From contig NZ_BSKJ01000009.1 of NCBI RefSeq assembly GCF_030159595.1, positions 186,001 through 250,000 of the forward strand: a stretch of DNA of 64,000 nt, read 5' to 3'. The notes beneath the pieces are model-generated. The model was not told the origin of the DNA. It was given only the letters and a program-made list of their open reading frames with translations, and searched no databases. The position numbers were made by a program, and so were the translations under genes. Source of the DNA: Pseudomonas putida (GTDB lineage: Bacteria; Pseudomonadota; Gammaproteobacteria; Pseudomonadales; Pseudomonadaceae). Below, one piece after another: positions 1-8,349 of the stretch; within the stretch, counting starts at the first letter, position 1; each line of letters starts with the position of its first letter.

Positions 1-1400
1 TGGTACAGGTCGACAGCCAAGGCGTACTCGGGCATGTCGGCGTCGTACAGGCGGTAGCAGTCGACCTGTTCACGGCGGGCCCATTTGCCCAACTGTTTGA
101 GGTTCTTCTGCAAACGGTTGGCAAACATCTGCGCTCCTTCCGACAGCCGCGCCGGCTCGCTGGCCTGCGGCGCCTGCTGGCGGACTTCGGTGCCTTCAGC
201 CTGAGCCTCGCGGCGCTCGCCCGTGACGAACTGGTCAGGCAGCACCTTGAACAGCAGCAGCTTGCACGGCAAGGCGCCGTTCCAGAACGCGTACTGTTTG
301 TGGCTGCGGATACCCATGCGCTTGCCCAACTGCGGCGCGCCGGTGAACACGGCCGCCTCCCAGCCCATGCAGGCCTGACGTAGGCGTTCGCCCAGGTTCT
401 GATAGAGGTACAGCAGGCTGGCTTCGTCACCCAGGCGCTCGCCATAGGGCGGGTTACTGATGACCAGGCCTTTCTGATTCTGGTCCGGGCGTGGCTCGAA
501 GGTGCTGACTTCACCCTGGTAGATCTTCACCCACTCGCTCAGGCCAGCACGTTCGACGTTGTTGCGGCCCGGCTGGATCAGCCGTGGGTCGGCCTCGTAG
601 CCGCGGATCCACAGGGGGGGCTTGGCCAGGCCGGCCTGCGCCCGCGCCTGCGCCTCGTCGTGCACCTTGCGCCACAGCGCTGGCACATGGCCGAGCCAGG
701 CAGTGAACCCCCAACGCTCACGCTTGAGGTTAGGCGCGATATCGGCAGCGATCATCGCAGCTTCGACCAGGAAGGTGCCCACACCGCACATCGGGTCGGC
801 CAGTGCACCACCTTCGGCGGCGATGCGCGGCCAGCCGGAGCGGATCAGCACGGCTGCCGCCAGGTTTTCTTTCAGGGGCGCAGCGCCTTGCTGCAGGCGG
901 TAGCCACGCTGGTGCAGGCTGTGGCCGGACAGGTCGAGGGAGAGAATGGCCTCGCCACGGTCCAGGCGCAGGTGCACACGCACGTCGGGGTCGATCTTTT
1001 CCACCGACGGGCGCAGGCCTTCGCGGTTGCGCAACTTGTCGACGATCGCATCCTTGACCTTCAGCGCACCGAAGTGGGTATTGTCGATGCCCGAGCCATG
1101 GCCACTGAACTCCACCGCCAGGGTGCCATCGGCTGCCAGGTGGTCGGCCCAGTCGACTGCATGCACGCCGTCGTAAAGGTCGTCGGCGTTCTTCATGGAG
1201 AAGCGCTTGAGCACCAGCAACACCCGGTTGGCCAAGCGTGACCAGACACACAGGCGGTAGGCGGTTTCCATGTCGGCGGTGCCGCGAATGGCCGAGGTGT
1301 GCTCACGCACTTCGTCCAGGCCAAGGCCTTTGGCCTCTTCGGCAAGCAGGCCTTCAAGGCCTTTGGGGCAGGTGAGGTAAAGTTCGAAACGGTCCGACAT
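1..1400 (-). CDS. rlmL: 23S rRNA guanine-N2 methyltransferase RlmL (RlmK/L), C-terminus outside window
   Basis: Reading leftward from an ATG at 1400, the frame stays open to the window edge, giving the first 466 or so residues of a protein that normally exceeds 700. The start MSDRFELYLTCPKGLEGL leads into a THUMP-type RNA-binding region and then a Rossmann methyltransferase domain. It contains ADPMCGVGTFLVEAA (SAM-binding) and the catalytic NPPY (VISNPPYGERLG). In the family this half makes m2G2445 in 23S rRNA. The missing C-terminal half (RlmK) makes m7G2069. The gene is divergent from rmf. Confidence 0.93.
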   Translation of the reverse strand, partial: MSDRFELYLTCPKGLEGLLAEEAKGLGLDEVREHTSAIRGTADMETAYRLCVWSRLANRVLLVLKRFSMKNADDLYDGVHAVDWADHLAADGTLAVEFSGHGSGIDNTHFGALKVKDAIVDKLRNREGLRPSVEKIDPDVRVHLRLDRGEAILSLDLSGHSLHQRGYRLQQGAAPLKENLAAAVLIRSGWPRIAAEGGALADPMCGVGTFLVEAAMIAADIAPNLKRERWGFTAWLGHVPALWRKVHDEAQARAQAGLAKPPLWIRGYEADPRLIQPGRNNVERAGLSEWVKIYQGEVSTFEPRPDQNQKGLVISNPPYGERLGDEASLLYLYQNLGERLRQACMGWEAAVFTGAPQLGKRMGIRSHKQYAFWNGALPCKLLLFKVLPDQFVTGERREAQAEGTEVRQQAPQASEPARLSEGAQMFANRLQKNLKQLGKWARREQVDCYRLYDADMPEYALAVDLY

Positions 1401-1961
1401 GTGTATTCCAGAGCCTTGGGCTATTTGACTGACGAGGCGACGCATCACCCCGCGATGTTTGCCCGCATGCCTTTCCAGCAGGCGTGCGGGTGGCCCTTCC
1501 AGGCACATGAGCATGCTGCGAAAGGCCGGGCCGCCCGACCGATCTGCGCTCGGCCGGGTGGCAAAGACAGCTTAGATCATCAGGCAGTATGAAAAATTCT
1601 GGCGATATACGGGCCGATGTGACCCTTCGTCGCATTTCAAATTACTTCTGTCATCCGAAAGCAACGCTGGCGAAATGACGTCAATGTTCAGCAAACCCCG
1701 ATCATAGCGGGCTTAACGCCAAATAAGGTTGAGTCGCATTTATTTACTTATCCCCTCACCTTAGGAAACGTTACGTGCTTATGACAAATCGATCATTCAC
1801 ACCGTGACTCGCATTCGTTAGAACTGGTCTCAGGCCGCTTCGCAACGAGGCGGCACCTTCAGCTCGCCACGCCGGCAGCGAGCGCAAACCGGCAGAAAGA
1901 CTCTGCCCGGCCTCGGAGAGGCCGACGGGACATTACAGTCAACAAGTGAGGGCAACACCCT
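1401..1961. promoter_or_regulatory. rlmL-rmf divergent intergenic region with structured rmf leader
   Basis: This is a 561-base gap without a convincing gene; short frames inside it are not conserved-looking. The left half must hold the rlmL promoter. The stretch around 1700-1800 is clearly AT-richer and is the likely promoter zone for rmf. Just before rmf are two adjacent perfect hairpins: GGCAGA/TCTGCC at 1891-1907 (5-base loop) and CGGCCTC/GAGGCCG at 1908-1924 (3-base loop). They end 37 bases before the rmf start and would lie in its 5' untranslated RNA. Confidence 0.5.
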
Positions 1962-2177
1962 ATGAGAAGACTTAAGCGTGATCCGTTGGAAAGAGCATAT
2001 TCACGTGGCTACCAATACGGGGTCACCGGCAAATCCCGCGAACTTTGCCCCTTCAATCTTCCTTCTGTTCGCCAAGCCTGGATCAACGGCTGGCGTGAAG
2101 GTCGCGGTGATAACTGGGACGGAATGACTGGCACCGCTGGCATCCATAGACTCAACGAAAATCACGCCGTTGGCTGA
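1962..2177 (+). CDS. rmf: Ribosome modulation factor
   Basis: The 71-residue basic protein MRRLKRDPLERAYSRGYQYG... matches the length and the conserved features of RMF: an RDxxERA N-terminus, a GxxGxSRxxCP core and WxxGWREGR. RMF binds 70S ribosomes in stationary phase and helps pair them into inactive 100S dimers. The gene stands alone, preceded by two leader hairpins and followed by a strong terminator, so it is monocistronic. Confidence 0.95.
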   Translation: MRRLKRDPLERAYSRGYQYGVTGKSRELCPFNLPSVRQAWINGWREGRGDNWDGMTGTAGIHRLNENHAVG

Positions 2178-2238
2178 ACGAGGACACTGAATTCGAGTCA
2201 CCATGCGCGCCCTATCCGGGCGGCGGGCTGCGGCCCAG

Positions 2239-2263
2239 GGGCCCCTTGACGGGGCCCTTTTTT
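2239..2263 (+). terminator. Rho-independent terminator of rmf
   Basis: The stem GGGCCCC/GGGGCCC (2239-2245 and 2251-2257) has a TTGAC loop and is followed by six T residues. It lies 61 bases after the rmf stop and just before the end of the convergent pyrD gene. Confidence 0.9.
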
Positions 2264-2274
2264 ATGCCTGCCGT

Positions 2275-3300
2275 TTACCCGCGTGGCAATGCCGCAATGG
2301 CATCGACCGCTTCACGGATCAACGCTGGCCCTTTGTAGATGAAGCCCGAGTAGATCTGTACCAGGCTCGCACCGGCAGCAATCTTCTCGGCAGCGTGACG
2401 GCCTTCGGTAATGCCACCGGCGGCAATGATCGGCAGTTTACCGCCCAGTTCACCTGCCAGCACCTTGACAATATGGGTACTCTTTTCCAGCACAGGCGCA
2501 CCCGACAGGCCGCCCGCCTCGCCGCCATACGGCAGCCCTTCGACACCTTCACGGCCTAGCGTGGTGTTGGTGGCGATCACCGCATCCATACCCGATTCCA
2601 TCAGCGCTGCGGCCACCAGCGCGGTTTCTTCGTCACTCATGTCCGGGGCGATCTTGATGGCCAGCGGCACGCGCTTGCCATGGGTAGCAGCCAGCTGCTC
2701 ACGGCGTACGGCCAAGGCATCGAGCAACTGCTTGAGCGAATCGCCAAACTGCAGGCTGCGCAGTCCCGGGGTGTTCGGCGAGCTGACGTTGACAGTGATG
2801 TAGCTGGCGGCGGTGTACACCTTGTCCAGGCAAATCAGGTAGTCATCCACAGCACGCTCGACCGGGGTGTCGAAGTTCTTTCCGATGTTGATGCCCAGCA
2901 CGCCGTTGTAACGCGAAGCACGCACGCGGCCGAGCAGGTGATCAACGCCCAGGTTATTGAAGCCCATGCGGTTGATGATGGCCGTGGCTTCCGGCAGACG
3001 GAACAGCCGTGGCTTGGGATTGCCGGGTTGCGGACGCGGGGTGACAGTGCCGATTTCGACAAAGCCGAAGCCCAGCTGGGCAAAGCCGTCGATGGCCGCG
3101 CCGTTCTTGTCCAGACCAGCGGCCAGGCCCACCGGGTTGGCGAAGTTCAAGCCCATGACCGAAACCGGCAATGCCGCCGGCTGCTTGCACAGCATGCCGT
3201 TGAGGCCAAGGCGGCCACCGGCACCGATCAGGTCCAGGGACAGGTCGTGGGAGGTTTCCGGAGAAAGCTTGAACAGCAGCTGGCGGGCCAGGGTATACAT
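2275..3300 (-). CDS. pyrD: Dihydroorotate dehydrogenase (quinone), class 2
   Basis: The 341-residue protein oxidises dihydroorotate to orotate in pyrimidine synthesis, passing electrons to membrane quinone. It opens with the class 2 N-terminal membrane-binding segment (MYTLARQLLFKLSPETSHDLSLD). It carries GLAAGLDKNG near residue 60, the FMN/substrate region NVSSPNTPGLRSLQ containing the class 2 catalytic Ser, and the FMN-binding AIKIAPD. Length and motifs fit the whole family. The gene is convergent with rmf and divergent from nasS. Confidence 0.97.
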   Translation of the reverse strand: MYTLARQLLFKLSPETSHDLSLDLIGAGGRLGLNGMLCKQPAALPVSVMGLNFANPVGLAAGLDKNGAAIDGFAQLGFGFVEIGTVTPRPQPGNPKPRLFRLPEATAIINRMGFNNLGVDHLLGRVRASRYNGVLGINIGKNFDTPVERAVDDYLICLDKVYTAASYITVNVSSPNTPGLRSLQFGDSLKQLLDALAVRREQLAATHGKRVPLAIKIAPDMSDEETALVAAALMESGMDAVIATNTTLGREGVEGLPYGGEAGGLSGAPVLEKSTHIVKVLAGELGGKLPIIAAGGITEGRHAAEKIAAGASLVQIYSGFIYKGPALIREAVDAIAALPRG

Positions 3301-3399
3301 GGGCGGGCAAGGCTCGGGGTGAGTGAGGGGGCGATTATAGCCAGCCTAGGGCTGGCAGGACAGCAAATCGTGGGTCCGCTGCGCCCCCCCTGCCCCCCT

Positions 3400-3415
3400 T
3401 GGCACATCGGTTGCA
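3400..3415 (+). promoter_or_regulatory. Sigma-54 (RpoN) promoter of nasST
   Basis: TGGCAC, five bases, TTGCA at 3400-3415 is a near-perfect -24/-12 element (consensus TGGCAC-N5-TTGCW). It lies 42 bases before the nasS GTG start. RpoN/NtrC control of nitrate assimilation is established in Pseudomonas, so the match has a sensible target. No clear NtrC site was recognised in the short pyrD-nasS gap. Confidence 0.8.
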
Positions 3416-3457
3416 CCGGTTTGGCTCACAGCCTTATCAGTACAGGCGAGGAACCTT

Positions 3458-4672
3458 GTGAACACCGTACCCCGAGCAACCCCCCTGGCCTGGGTCAATG
3501 GCAGTGACGCGCCAGAAAAGCCAAGCCTGAACATCGGCTACATGGCCCTGACCGACTGCGCCTCGGTGGTGGTCGCCGCCACCCAAGGCTTCGCCCAGCA
3601 ACACGGCCTTACCCTCAATCTCAAGCGCCAAGGCTCGTGGGCCGGGCTGCGCGACAAGCTGGTCAGCGGCGAGCTGGATGCCGCGCACTGCCTGTATGGC
3701 CTGGTCTACGCCGTGCATCTGGGTATCGGTGGCGTACCGGCCAGCGACATGGCGGTGCTCATGGGTCTGAACCAGAACGCGCAGGCCATCAACCTGTCCC
3801 CAGCCTTGCAGCGCAAAGGCGTGACCAATCCTGAAGCATTGGCGCGGTTGGTGCACCAGCACGGCGCACGCCTGACCTTCGCCCAGACCTTTCCTACCGG
3901 CACCCACGCGATGTGGCTGTATTACTGGCTTGCCAGCCAAGGCATCCACCCGCTACGCGACGTGGACAGCGTGGTGGTGCCGCCGGCACAGATGGCCGCA
4001 CATGTCCAGGCCGGGCGCATCGACGGTTTCTGTGTAGGCGAGCCCTGGGCCGCCGATGCCGTGGCCAATGGCCAAGGCTTCACCCTCGCCACCAGCCAGT
4101 CGATCTGGCCGGACCACCCGGAAAAGGTCCTGGCCTGTGCCCGTGCCTTCGCCGAACAGTACCCCAACAGCGCCCGCGCCCTGATCAAGGCAATCCTCGC
4201 CGCCAGCCGGTTCGTCGAGCAAAGCCCGGAGAACCGCCGCAGCACCGCGCAACTGCTCAGCGGCAGCGCCTACCTGGACGCGCCGCTGGAAAGCATCGAG
4301 CCACGCCTGATCGGTAACTACCAGGATGGCCTGGGCAACCACTGGCAAGATCCGCATGCCCTGCGCCTGTTCGACAAGGGCCGGGCCAACCTGCCGTACC
4401 TGTCCGACGGCATGTGGTTCATGACCCAGTTCCGCCGCTGGGGCCTGCTGCGCGACGACCCCGACTACCTTGGCGTGGCCCGCCAGGTGCAGCAACTGGT
4501 GCTGTACAGCGAGGCGGCGCAAAGCCTGGGCGTTGCGTGCCCCGAGCAGCCGATGCGAAGCAGCCTTTTGATCGACGGCACCCGCTGGGACGGCAGCGAT
4601 CCCTACGGCTATGCCCGCAGTTTCAGCCTGCATGCCTTGGGCGACCTGCCCGATGCCCGCGTCGGCGCGTGA
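3458..4672 (+). CDS. nasS: Nitrate sensor NasS (NrtA/CmpA-like periplasmic-binding fold, cytoplasmic)
   Basis: The 404-residue NrtA/CmpA-family protein has no signal peptide and no ABC transporter partner nearby. It begins NIGYMALTDCASVVVAA and has the conserved GSWAGLRDKLVSGELDAAHCLYG, FPTGTHAMWLYYWLA and GRIDGFCVGEPW. In Pseudomonas, Azotobacter and Paracoccus, NasS binds nitrate or nitrite and holds NasT inactive when none is present. The start is GTG, supported by GAGGAA seven bases upstream. nasT follows after 11 bases. The missing signal peptide argues against a transporter binding protein. Confidence 0.92.
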   Translation: MNTVPRATPLAWVNGSDAPEKPSLNIGYMALTDCASVVVAATQGFAQQHGLTLNLKRQGSWAGLRDKLVSGELDAAHCLYGLVYAVHLGIGGVPASDMAVLMGLNQNAQAINLSPALQRKGVTNPEALARLVHQHGARLTFAQTFPTGTHAMWLYYWLASQGIHPLRDVDSVVVPPAQMAAHVQAGRIDGFCVGEPWAADAVANGQGFTLATSQSIWPDHPEKVLACARAFAEQYPNSARALIKAILAASRFVEQSPENRRSTAQLLSGSAYLDAPLESIEPRLIGNYQDGLGNHWQDPHALRLFDKGRANLPYLSDGMWFMTQFRRWGLLRDDPDYLGVARQVQQLVLYSEAAQSLGVACPEQPMRSSLLIDGTRWDGSDPYGYARSFSLHALGDLPDARVGA

Positions 4673-4683
4673 GGGGGACGAAC

Positions 4684-5259
4684 ATGTTGCGCATCCTGCT
4701 GATCGACGACACCCAGAACAAACTCGGTCGCCTCAAGGCGGCGTTGATCGAGGCCGGTTTCGAGGTGACCGAAGCCCCAGGTCTGACCATCGACCTGCCC
4801 GTCTGCGTCGAAACGGTGCGCCCGGATGTGGTGCTGATCGATACCGATTCACCGGACCGCGATGTGATGGAACAAGTGGTGCTGGTCAGCCGCGACCAGC
4901 CGCGCCCCATCGTGCTGTTCACCGACGAGCACGATCCCGGGGTGATGCGCCAGGCAATCCAGGCAGGCGTTAGCGCCTACATCGTCGAAGGCATCCATGC
5001 CGCCCGTCTACAGCCGATTCTGGATGTGGCCATGGCCCGCTTTGAAAGTGACCAGGCGCTGAAGGCGCAACTGCTGGCGCGCGACCAGCAACTGGCCGAA
5101 CGCAAGCGCATCGAGCAGGCCAAGGGTTTGCTGATGAAGATGAAGGATTGCAACGAGGAACAGGCCTACACCCTGATGCGCCGCCAGGCCATGAGCCGAC
5201 AGCAGAAGCTGATCCAGGTGGCCGAACAAATCATAGCCATGCACGAGATGCTGGGCTGA
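4684..5259 (+). CDS. nasT: Response regulator/antiterminator NasT (ANTAR)
   Basis: The 191-residue protein has an N-terminal receiver-like domain (LRILLIDDTQNKL, VVLIDTDSPDRD) and a C-terminal ANTAR RNA-binding domain (RKRIEQAKGLLMKMKDCNEEQAYTLMR) around residues 135-185. Released from NasS when nitrate is present, NasT binds leader RNA and prevents termination. Its predicted target is the leader immediately downstream. The ATG at 4684 is preceded by GAGGGGG. It is cotranscribed with nasS. Confidence 0.94.
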   Translation: MLRILLIDDTQNKLGRLKAALIEAGFEVTEAPGLTIDLPVCVETVRPDVVLIDTDSPDRDVMEQVVLVSRDQPRPIVLFTDEHDPGVMRQAIQAGVSAYIVEGIHAARLQPILDVAMARFESDQALKAQLLARDQQLAERKRIEQAKGLLMKMKDCNEEQAYTLMRRQAMSRQQKLIQVAEQIIAMHEMLG

Positions 5260-5282
5260 CAACGCGCCCACATAAACCAAGT

Positions 5283-5298
5283 TGGCCCATCTCTTGCT
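5283..5298 (+). promoter_or_regulatory. Second sigma-54 type promoter, for the nasA leader
   Basis: TGGCCC, five bases, TTGCT at 5283-5298 keeps the invariant GG and GC at the right spacing. It sits 24 bases after the nasT stop. Initiation about 12 bases downstream of the GC would start the RNA near 5309, just before the first leader hairpin. It is a weaker match than the nasS promoter, but the position is exact. Confidence 0.65.
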
Positions 5299-5312
5299 GA
5301 ACAAACATCACT

Positions 5313-5401
5313 GGTAGCCAACGGCGGTTGCCCCACTTAAATCCCGACAAAGACGTCGCTCTCCCCTCCACGACCGTGGAGCGGGTAGCGGCGTCTTTTT
5401 C
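5313..5401 (+). promoter_or_regulatory. ANTAR-type leader: two hexaloop hairpins plus transcription attenuator
   Basis: Hairpin P1 pairs GGTAGCC (5313-5319) with GGTTGCC (5326-5332), with two wobble pairs, around the hexaloop AACGGC. Hairpin P2 pairs CGAC (5345-5348) with GTCG (5355-5358) around the hexaloop AAAGAC. Both loops have A at position 1 and G at position 4, the hallmark of ANTAR targets. The terminator pairs 5349-5360 with 5387-5398 (12 pairs, one wobble), has an inner CTCCAC/GTGGAG hairpin, and ends in a T-run. Its left arm uses P2 bases, so P2 and terminator are mutually exclusive. NasT binding should therefore allow transcription into the permease gene. This is a hand fold. Confidence 0.8.
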
Positions 5402-5431
5402 GTTCCGTTGCATTGCCGAGTGAGGTGTTCG

Positions 5432-6643
5432 ATGAGTACCAGCTTCTGGAAGTCCGGGCATGTGCCCACGCTGTTCGCCGCGTTCCTGTACTTCGACCTC
5501 AGTTTCATGGTCTGGTACCTGCTGGGCCCGCTGGCAGTGCAGATTGCTGCCGACCTGCAACTGAGTGCACAACAACGGGGCCTGATGGTGGCCATGCCAA
5601 TCCTGGCCGGGGCGATCCTGCGCTTTGCCATGGGCGTGCTGGTCGACCGCCTGTCGCCCAAGACCGCCGGCCTGATCGGCCAGGTGATCGTCATCGTCGC
5701 CCTGGCGGCGGCCTGGCACCTGGGTGTGCACAGCTACGAACAGGCGCTGCTGCTGGGCGTGTTCCTCGGCTTTGCCGGTGCTTCGTTCGCCGTGTCGCTG
5801 CCTCTGGCTTCACAGTGGTATCCACCGCAACACCAGGGCAAGGCGATGGGCATTGCCGGTGCTGGCAACTCCGGCACGGTGTTCGCCGCCCTCCTGGCCC
5901 CGGCACTGGCCGCCGGCTTTGGCTGGAGCAATGTGTTCGGTTTTGCGCTGATTCCGTTGTCGCTGGCGCTGGTGGTGTTCGCCCTGCTGGCGCGCAATGC
6001 CCCACAACGGCCCAAGCCGAAAGCCATGGCCGATTACCTCAAGGCCTTGGGCGACCGTGACAGCTGGTGGTTCATGTTCTTCTACAGCGTGACCTTCGGT
6101 GGCTTCATCGGCCTGGCCAGCGCCCTGCCCGGCTACTTCAGCGATCAGTACGGCCTGAGCCCGGTCACCGCCGGCTACTACACCGCCGCCTGCGTGTTCG
6201 CCGGCAGCCTGATGCGCCCGCTTGGCGGCGCCATGGCCGACCGCTTTGGCGGTATCCGTACGCTGCTGGGCATGTACAGCGTGGCCGCCATCTGCATCGC
6301 CGCTGTCGGCTTCAACCTGCCGTCCGCGGCCGCCGCACTGGCGCTGTTCGTCAGTGCCATGCTGGGCCTGGGCGCTGGCAATGGCGCAGTGTTCCAGCTG
6401 GTGCCGCAACGTTTCCGCCAGGAGATCGGCGTAATGACCGGCCTGATCGGCATGGCCGGCGGAATCGGGGGTTTCCTGCTGGCGGCCGGGCTTGGCACCA
6501 TCAAGCAGCACACGGGTGACTACCAACTGGGGTTGTGGCTGTTCGCCAGCCTGGGACTGCTGGCCTGGTTCGGCTTGCATGGCGTGAAACAACGCTGGCG
6601 CACCACCTGGGGCTCGGCAGCGGTTACCGCTGCGCGGGTCTGA
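5432..6643 (+). CDS. nasA: Nitrate/nitrite transporter, MFS (NarK/NasA type)
   Basis: The 403-residue protein has about 12 membrane segments. NNP-family features include WYLLGPLAVQIAADLQLSAQQRGLM in the first loop, the glycine-rich nitrate signatures GFAGASFAVSLPLASQWYPP and GLGAGNGAVFQLVPQRF, and GIAGAGNSGTVFAALLAP. It imports nitrate for assimilation. The ATG at 5432 was chosen over an upstream in-frame start because TGAGG precedes it and the longer N-terminus would overlap the attenuator. The kinase gene follows after nine bases. Confidence 0.9.
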   Translation: MSTSFWKSGHVPTLFAAFLYFDLSFMVWYLLGPLAVQIAADLQLSAQQRGLMVAMPILAGAILRFAMGVLVDRLSPKTAGLIGQVIVIVALAAAWHLGVHSYEQALLLGVFLGFAGASFAVSLPLASQWYPPQHQGKAMGIAGAGNSGTVFAALLAPALAAGFGWSNVFGFALIPLSLALVVFALLARNAPQRPKPKAMADYLKALGDRDSWWFMFFYSVTFGGFIGLASALPGYFSDQYGLSPVTAGYYTAACVFAGSLMRPLGGAMADRFGGIRTLLGMYSVAAICIAAVGFNLPSAAAALALFVSAMLGLGAGNGAVFQLVPQRFRQEIGVMTGLIGMAGGIGGFLLAAGLGTIKQHTGDYQLGLWLFASLGLLAWFGLHGVKQRWRTTWGSAAVTAARV

Positions 6644-6652
6644 GGCACGCCA

Positions 6653-8323
6653 ATGAGCCTGCAACTGAGCTTTGCCCACGCCAGCGCCACCGGGCCGCGC
6701 GAGGAAAACCAGGACGCCCTTCGCCTGGTGACCCCGGCGCCGGAGCTGGCCGCCAGCAAGGGCTACCTGTTCGCCCTCGCCGACGGCGTCAGCCAATGCG
6801 CCGATGGCGGCCTGGCAGCGCGTGCCAGTTTGCAGGCACTGGCGCTGGACTACTACGCCACCCCCGCCACCTGGGGCGTGGCCCAAGCCCTGGACCGCCT
6901 GCTGCTGGCACAAAACCGCTGGCTGCGCGCCCAGGGCAGCGGCCAGCCGTTGCTGACCACACTCAGCGCGCTGGTGCTACGTGGCCGGCGCTTCACCCTG
7001 GCGCATGTAGGGGATTGCCGGGTTTACCGCTGGCACGCCGGGCGCCTGCAGTGCCTGAGCGAAGACCATGTGTGGGACCAACCGGGCATGCAGCATGTGC
7101 TGAAACGTGCGCTGGGCCTGGACCAACACCTGCTGGTGGATTACCTGGAAGGCGAGCTACAGCCAGGCGAGTGCTTCCTGCTGCTCAGCGACGGGGTCTG
7201 GGCCAGCCTGGGAGACCAACACATCCAGGCCGTGCTGCGCGAGCAAACCAACCTGCAACAGGCCGTCGACACGCTGGTTGCCAGCGCGCACCTCAATGGC
7301 AGCCAGGACAACGCCAGTGCCTTGCTGGTGCAGGTCGAACAGCTGGGCACGACCAACCTGGGTGATACCCTGGCACAATTGCAGCAGTGGCCAGTACCCG
7401 CCGCGCTGCGCGAAGGCCAAGTGATCGATGACTGGCGGGCCGAAAGCCTGCTCTCACACAGCCGCCAGTCCTTGCTGTACCGGGTGCGCGACAGCCAAGG
7501 CCACCCCTGGCTACTCAAGACCCTCCCTGCCGAACGCGAACAAGCGCCCGGTGCTGCACAGGGGCTGTTGCTCGAAGAGTGGTTCCTGCGCCGGGTTGCG
7601 GGCCGACACTTCCCCGAGTTGCATGCTGCCAGCCAGCGGCAACACCTGTACTACGTGATGCGCGAATACCCCGGCCAAAGCCTGGCTGCTCTGCTGGCCG
7701 AACACGGCCCACTGCCCCTGCCGCAGTGGCTGGAAATGGCCCGGCAGCTGCTGCAGGCGGTCGGCGTGCTGCACCGGCGCAACCTGCTGCACCGCGACAT
7801 CAAGCCAGACAACCTGCACCTGGGCAGCGATGGCCAGCTTCGCCTGCTGGATTTCGGCCTGGCCTACTGCCCCGGCCTGTCCGAAGACCCGCTGCACGAC
7901 GTACCCGGCACGCCCTCGTACATCGCCCCGGAAGCGTTCGACGGCCAACCGCCCAGCCCACGGCAGGATCTATATGCCGTGGGCGTAACGCTGTATCACT
8001 TGCTGACCGGGCACTACCCCTATGGCGAGGTGGAAGCCTTCCAGCGCCCGCGCTTCGGCCATCCGGTCAACGCTGCACGCTACCGCCCCGACTTGCCGGA
8101 ATGGCTGCAACACAACCTGCAGCAAGCGGTGGCCGCCGACCCGACGCAGCGCTTCGAAACGGCCGAACACTGGTTGTTGCTGCTTGAGCGCGGCGACCGC
8201 CTGGAACTGCCCAGCAGGGCACGGCCCTTGCTGGAGCGCGAGCCACTGAAGGTATGGCGCACGCTGGCGCTGCTGTCCCTGCTGCTCAACCTGATGCTAC
8301 TGCTCAGCCTGCTCAAAGGTTGA
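6653..8323 (+). CDS. Bifunctional PP2C-like phosphatase / Ser-Thr protein kinase, membrane-tethered
   Basis: The 556-residue protein has two signalling domains. Residues 1-235 are PP2C-like, with FALADGVSQCADGG, AHVGDCRVYR, LLLSDGVWASLGD and SQDNASALLV supplying the metal-binding aspartates. Residues 265-510 are a Hanks-type kinase, with WLLKTL (Lys near 287), HRDIKPDN near 380, LLDFGLAYC near 400 and GTPSYIAPEAF. The C-terminus is one hydrophobic segment (LALLSLLLNLMLLLSLL), so both domains probably sit in the cytoplasm on a membrane anchor. It lies between the nitrate permease and cobA, suggesting a role in controlling nitrate assimilation. The substrate is unknown. Confidence 0.88.
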   Translation: MSLQLSFAHASATGPREENQDALRLVTPAPELAASKGYLFALADGVSQCADGGLAARASLQALALDYYATPATWGVAQALDRLLLAQNRWLRAQGSGQPLLTTLSALVLRGRRFTLAHVGDCRVYRWHAGRLQCLSEDHVWDQPGMQHVLKRALGLDQHLLVDYLEGELQPGECFLLLSDGVWASLGDQHIQAVLREQTNLQQAVDTLVASAHLNGSQDNASALLVQVEQLGTTNLGDTLAQLQQWPVPAALREGQVIDDWRAESLLSHSRQSLLYRVRDSQGHPWLLKTLPAEREQAPGAAQGLLLEEWFLRRVAGRHFPELHAASQRQHLYYVMREYPGQSLAALLAEHGPLPLPQWLEMARQLLQAVGVLHRRNLLHRDIKPDNLHLGSDGQLRLLDFGLAYCPGLSEDPLHDVPGTPSYIAPEAFDGQPPSPRQDLYAVGVTLYHLLTGHYPYGEVEAFQRPRFGHPVNAARYRPDLPEWLQHNLQQAVAADPTQRFETAEHWLLLLERGDRLELPSRARPLLEREPLKVWRTLALLSLLLNLMLLLSLLKG

Positions 8324-8349
8324 ACACCCCTGCCAATGAGGAATACCTG

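Noticed and set aside
5810..6913. A 367-codon minus frame across the nitrate permease gene
   Set aside because: Gln/His/Gly-rich antisense shadow of a membrane protein gene that has clear transporter motifs.
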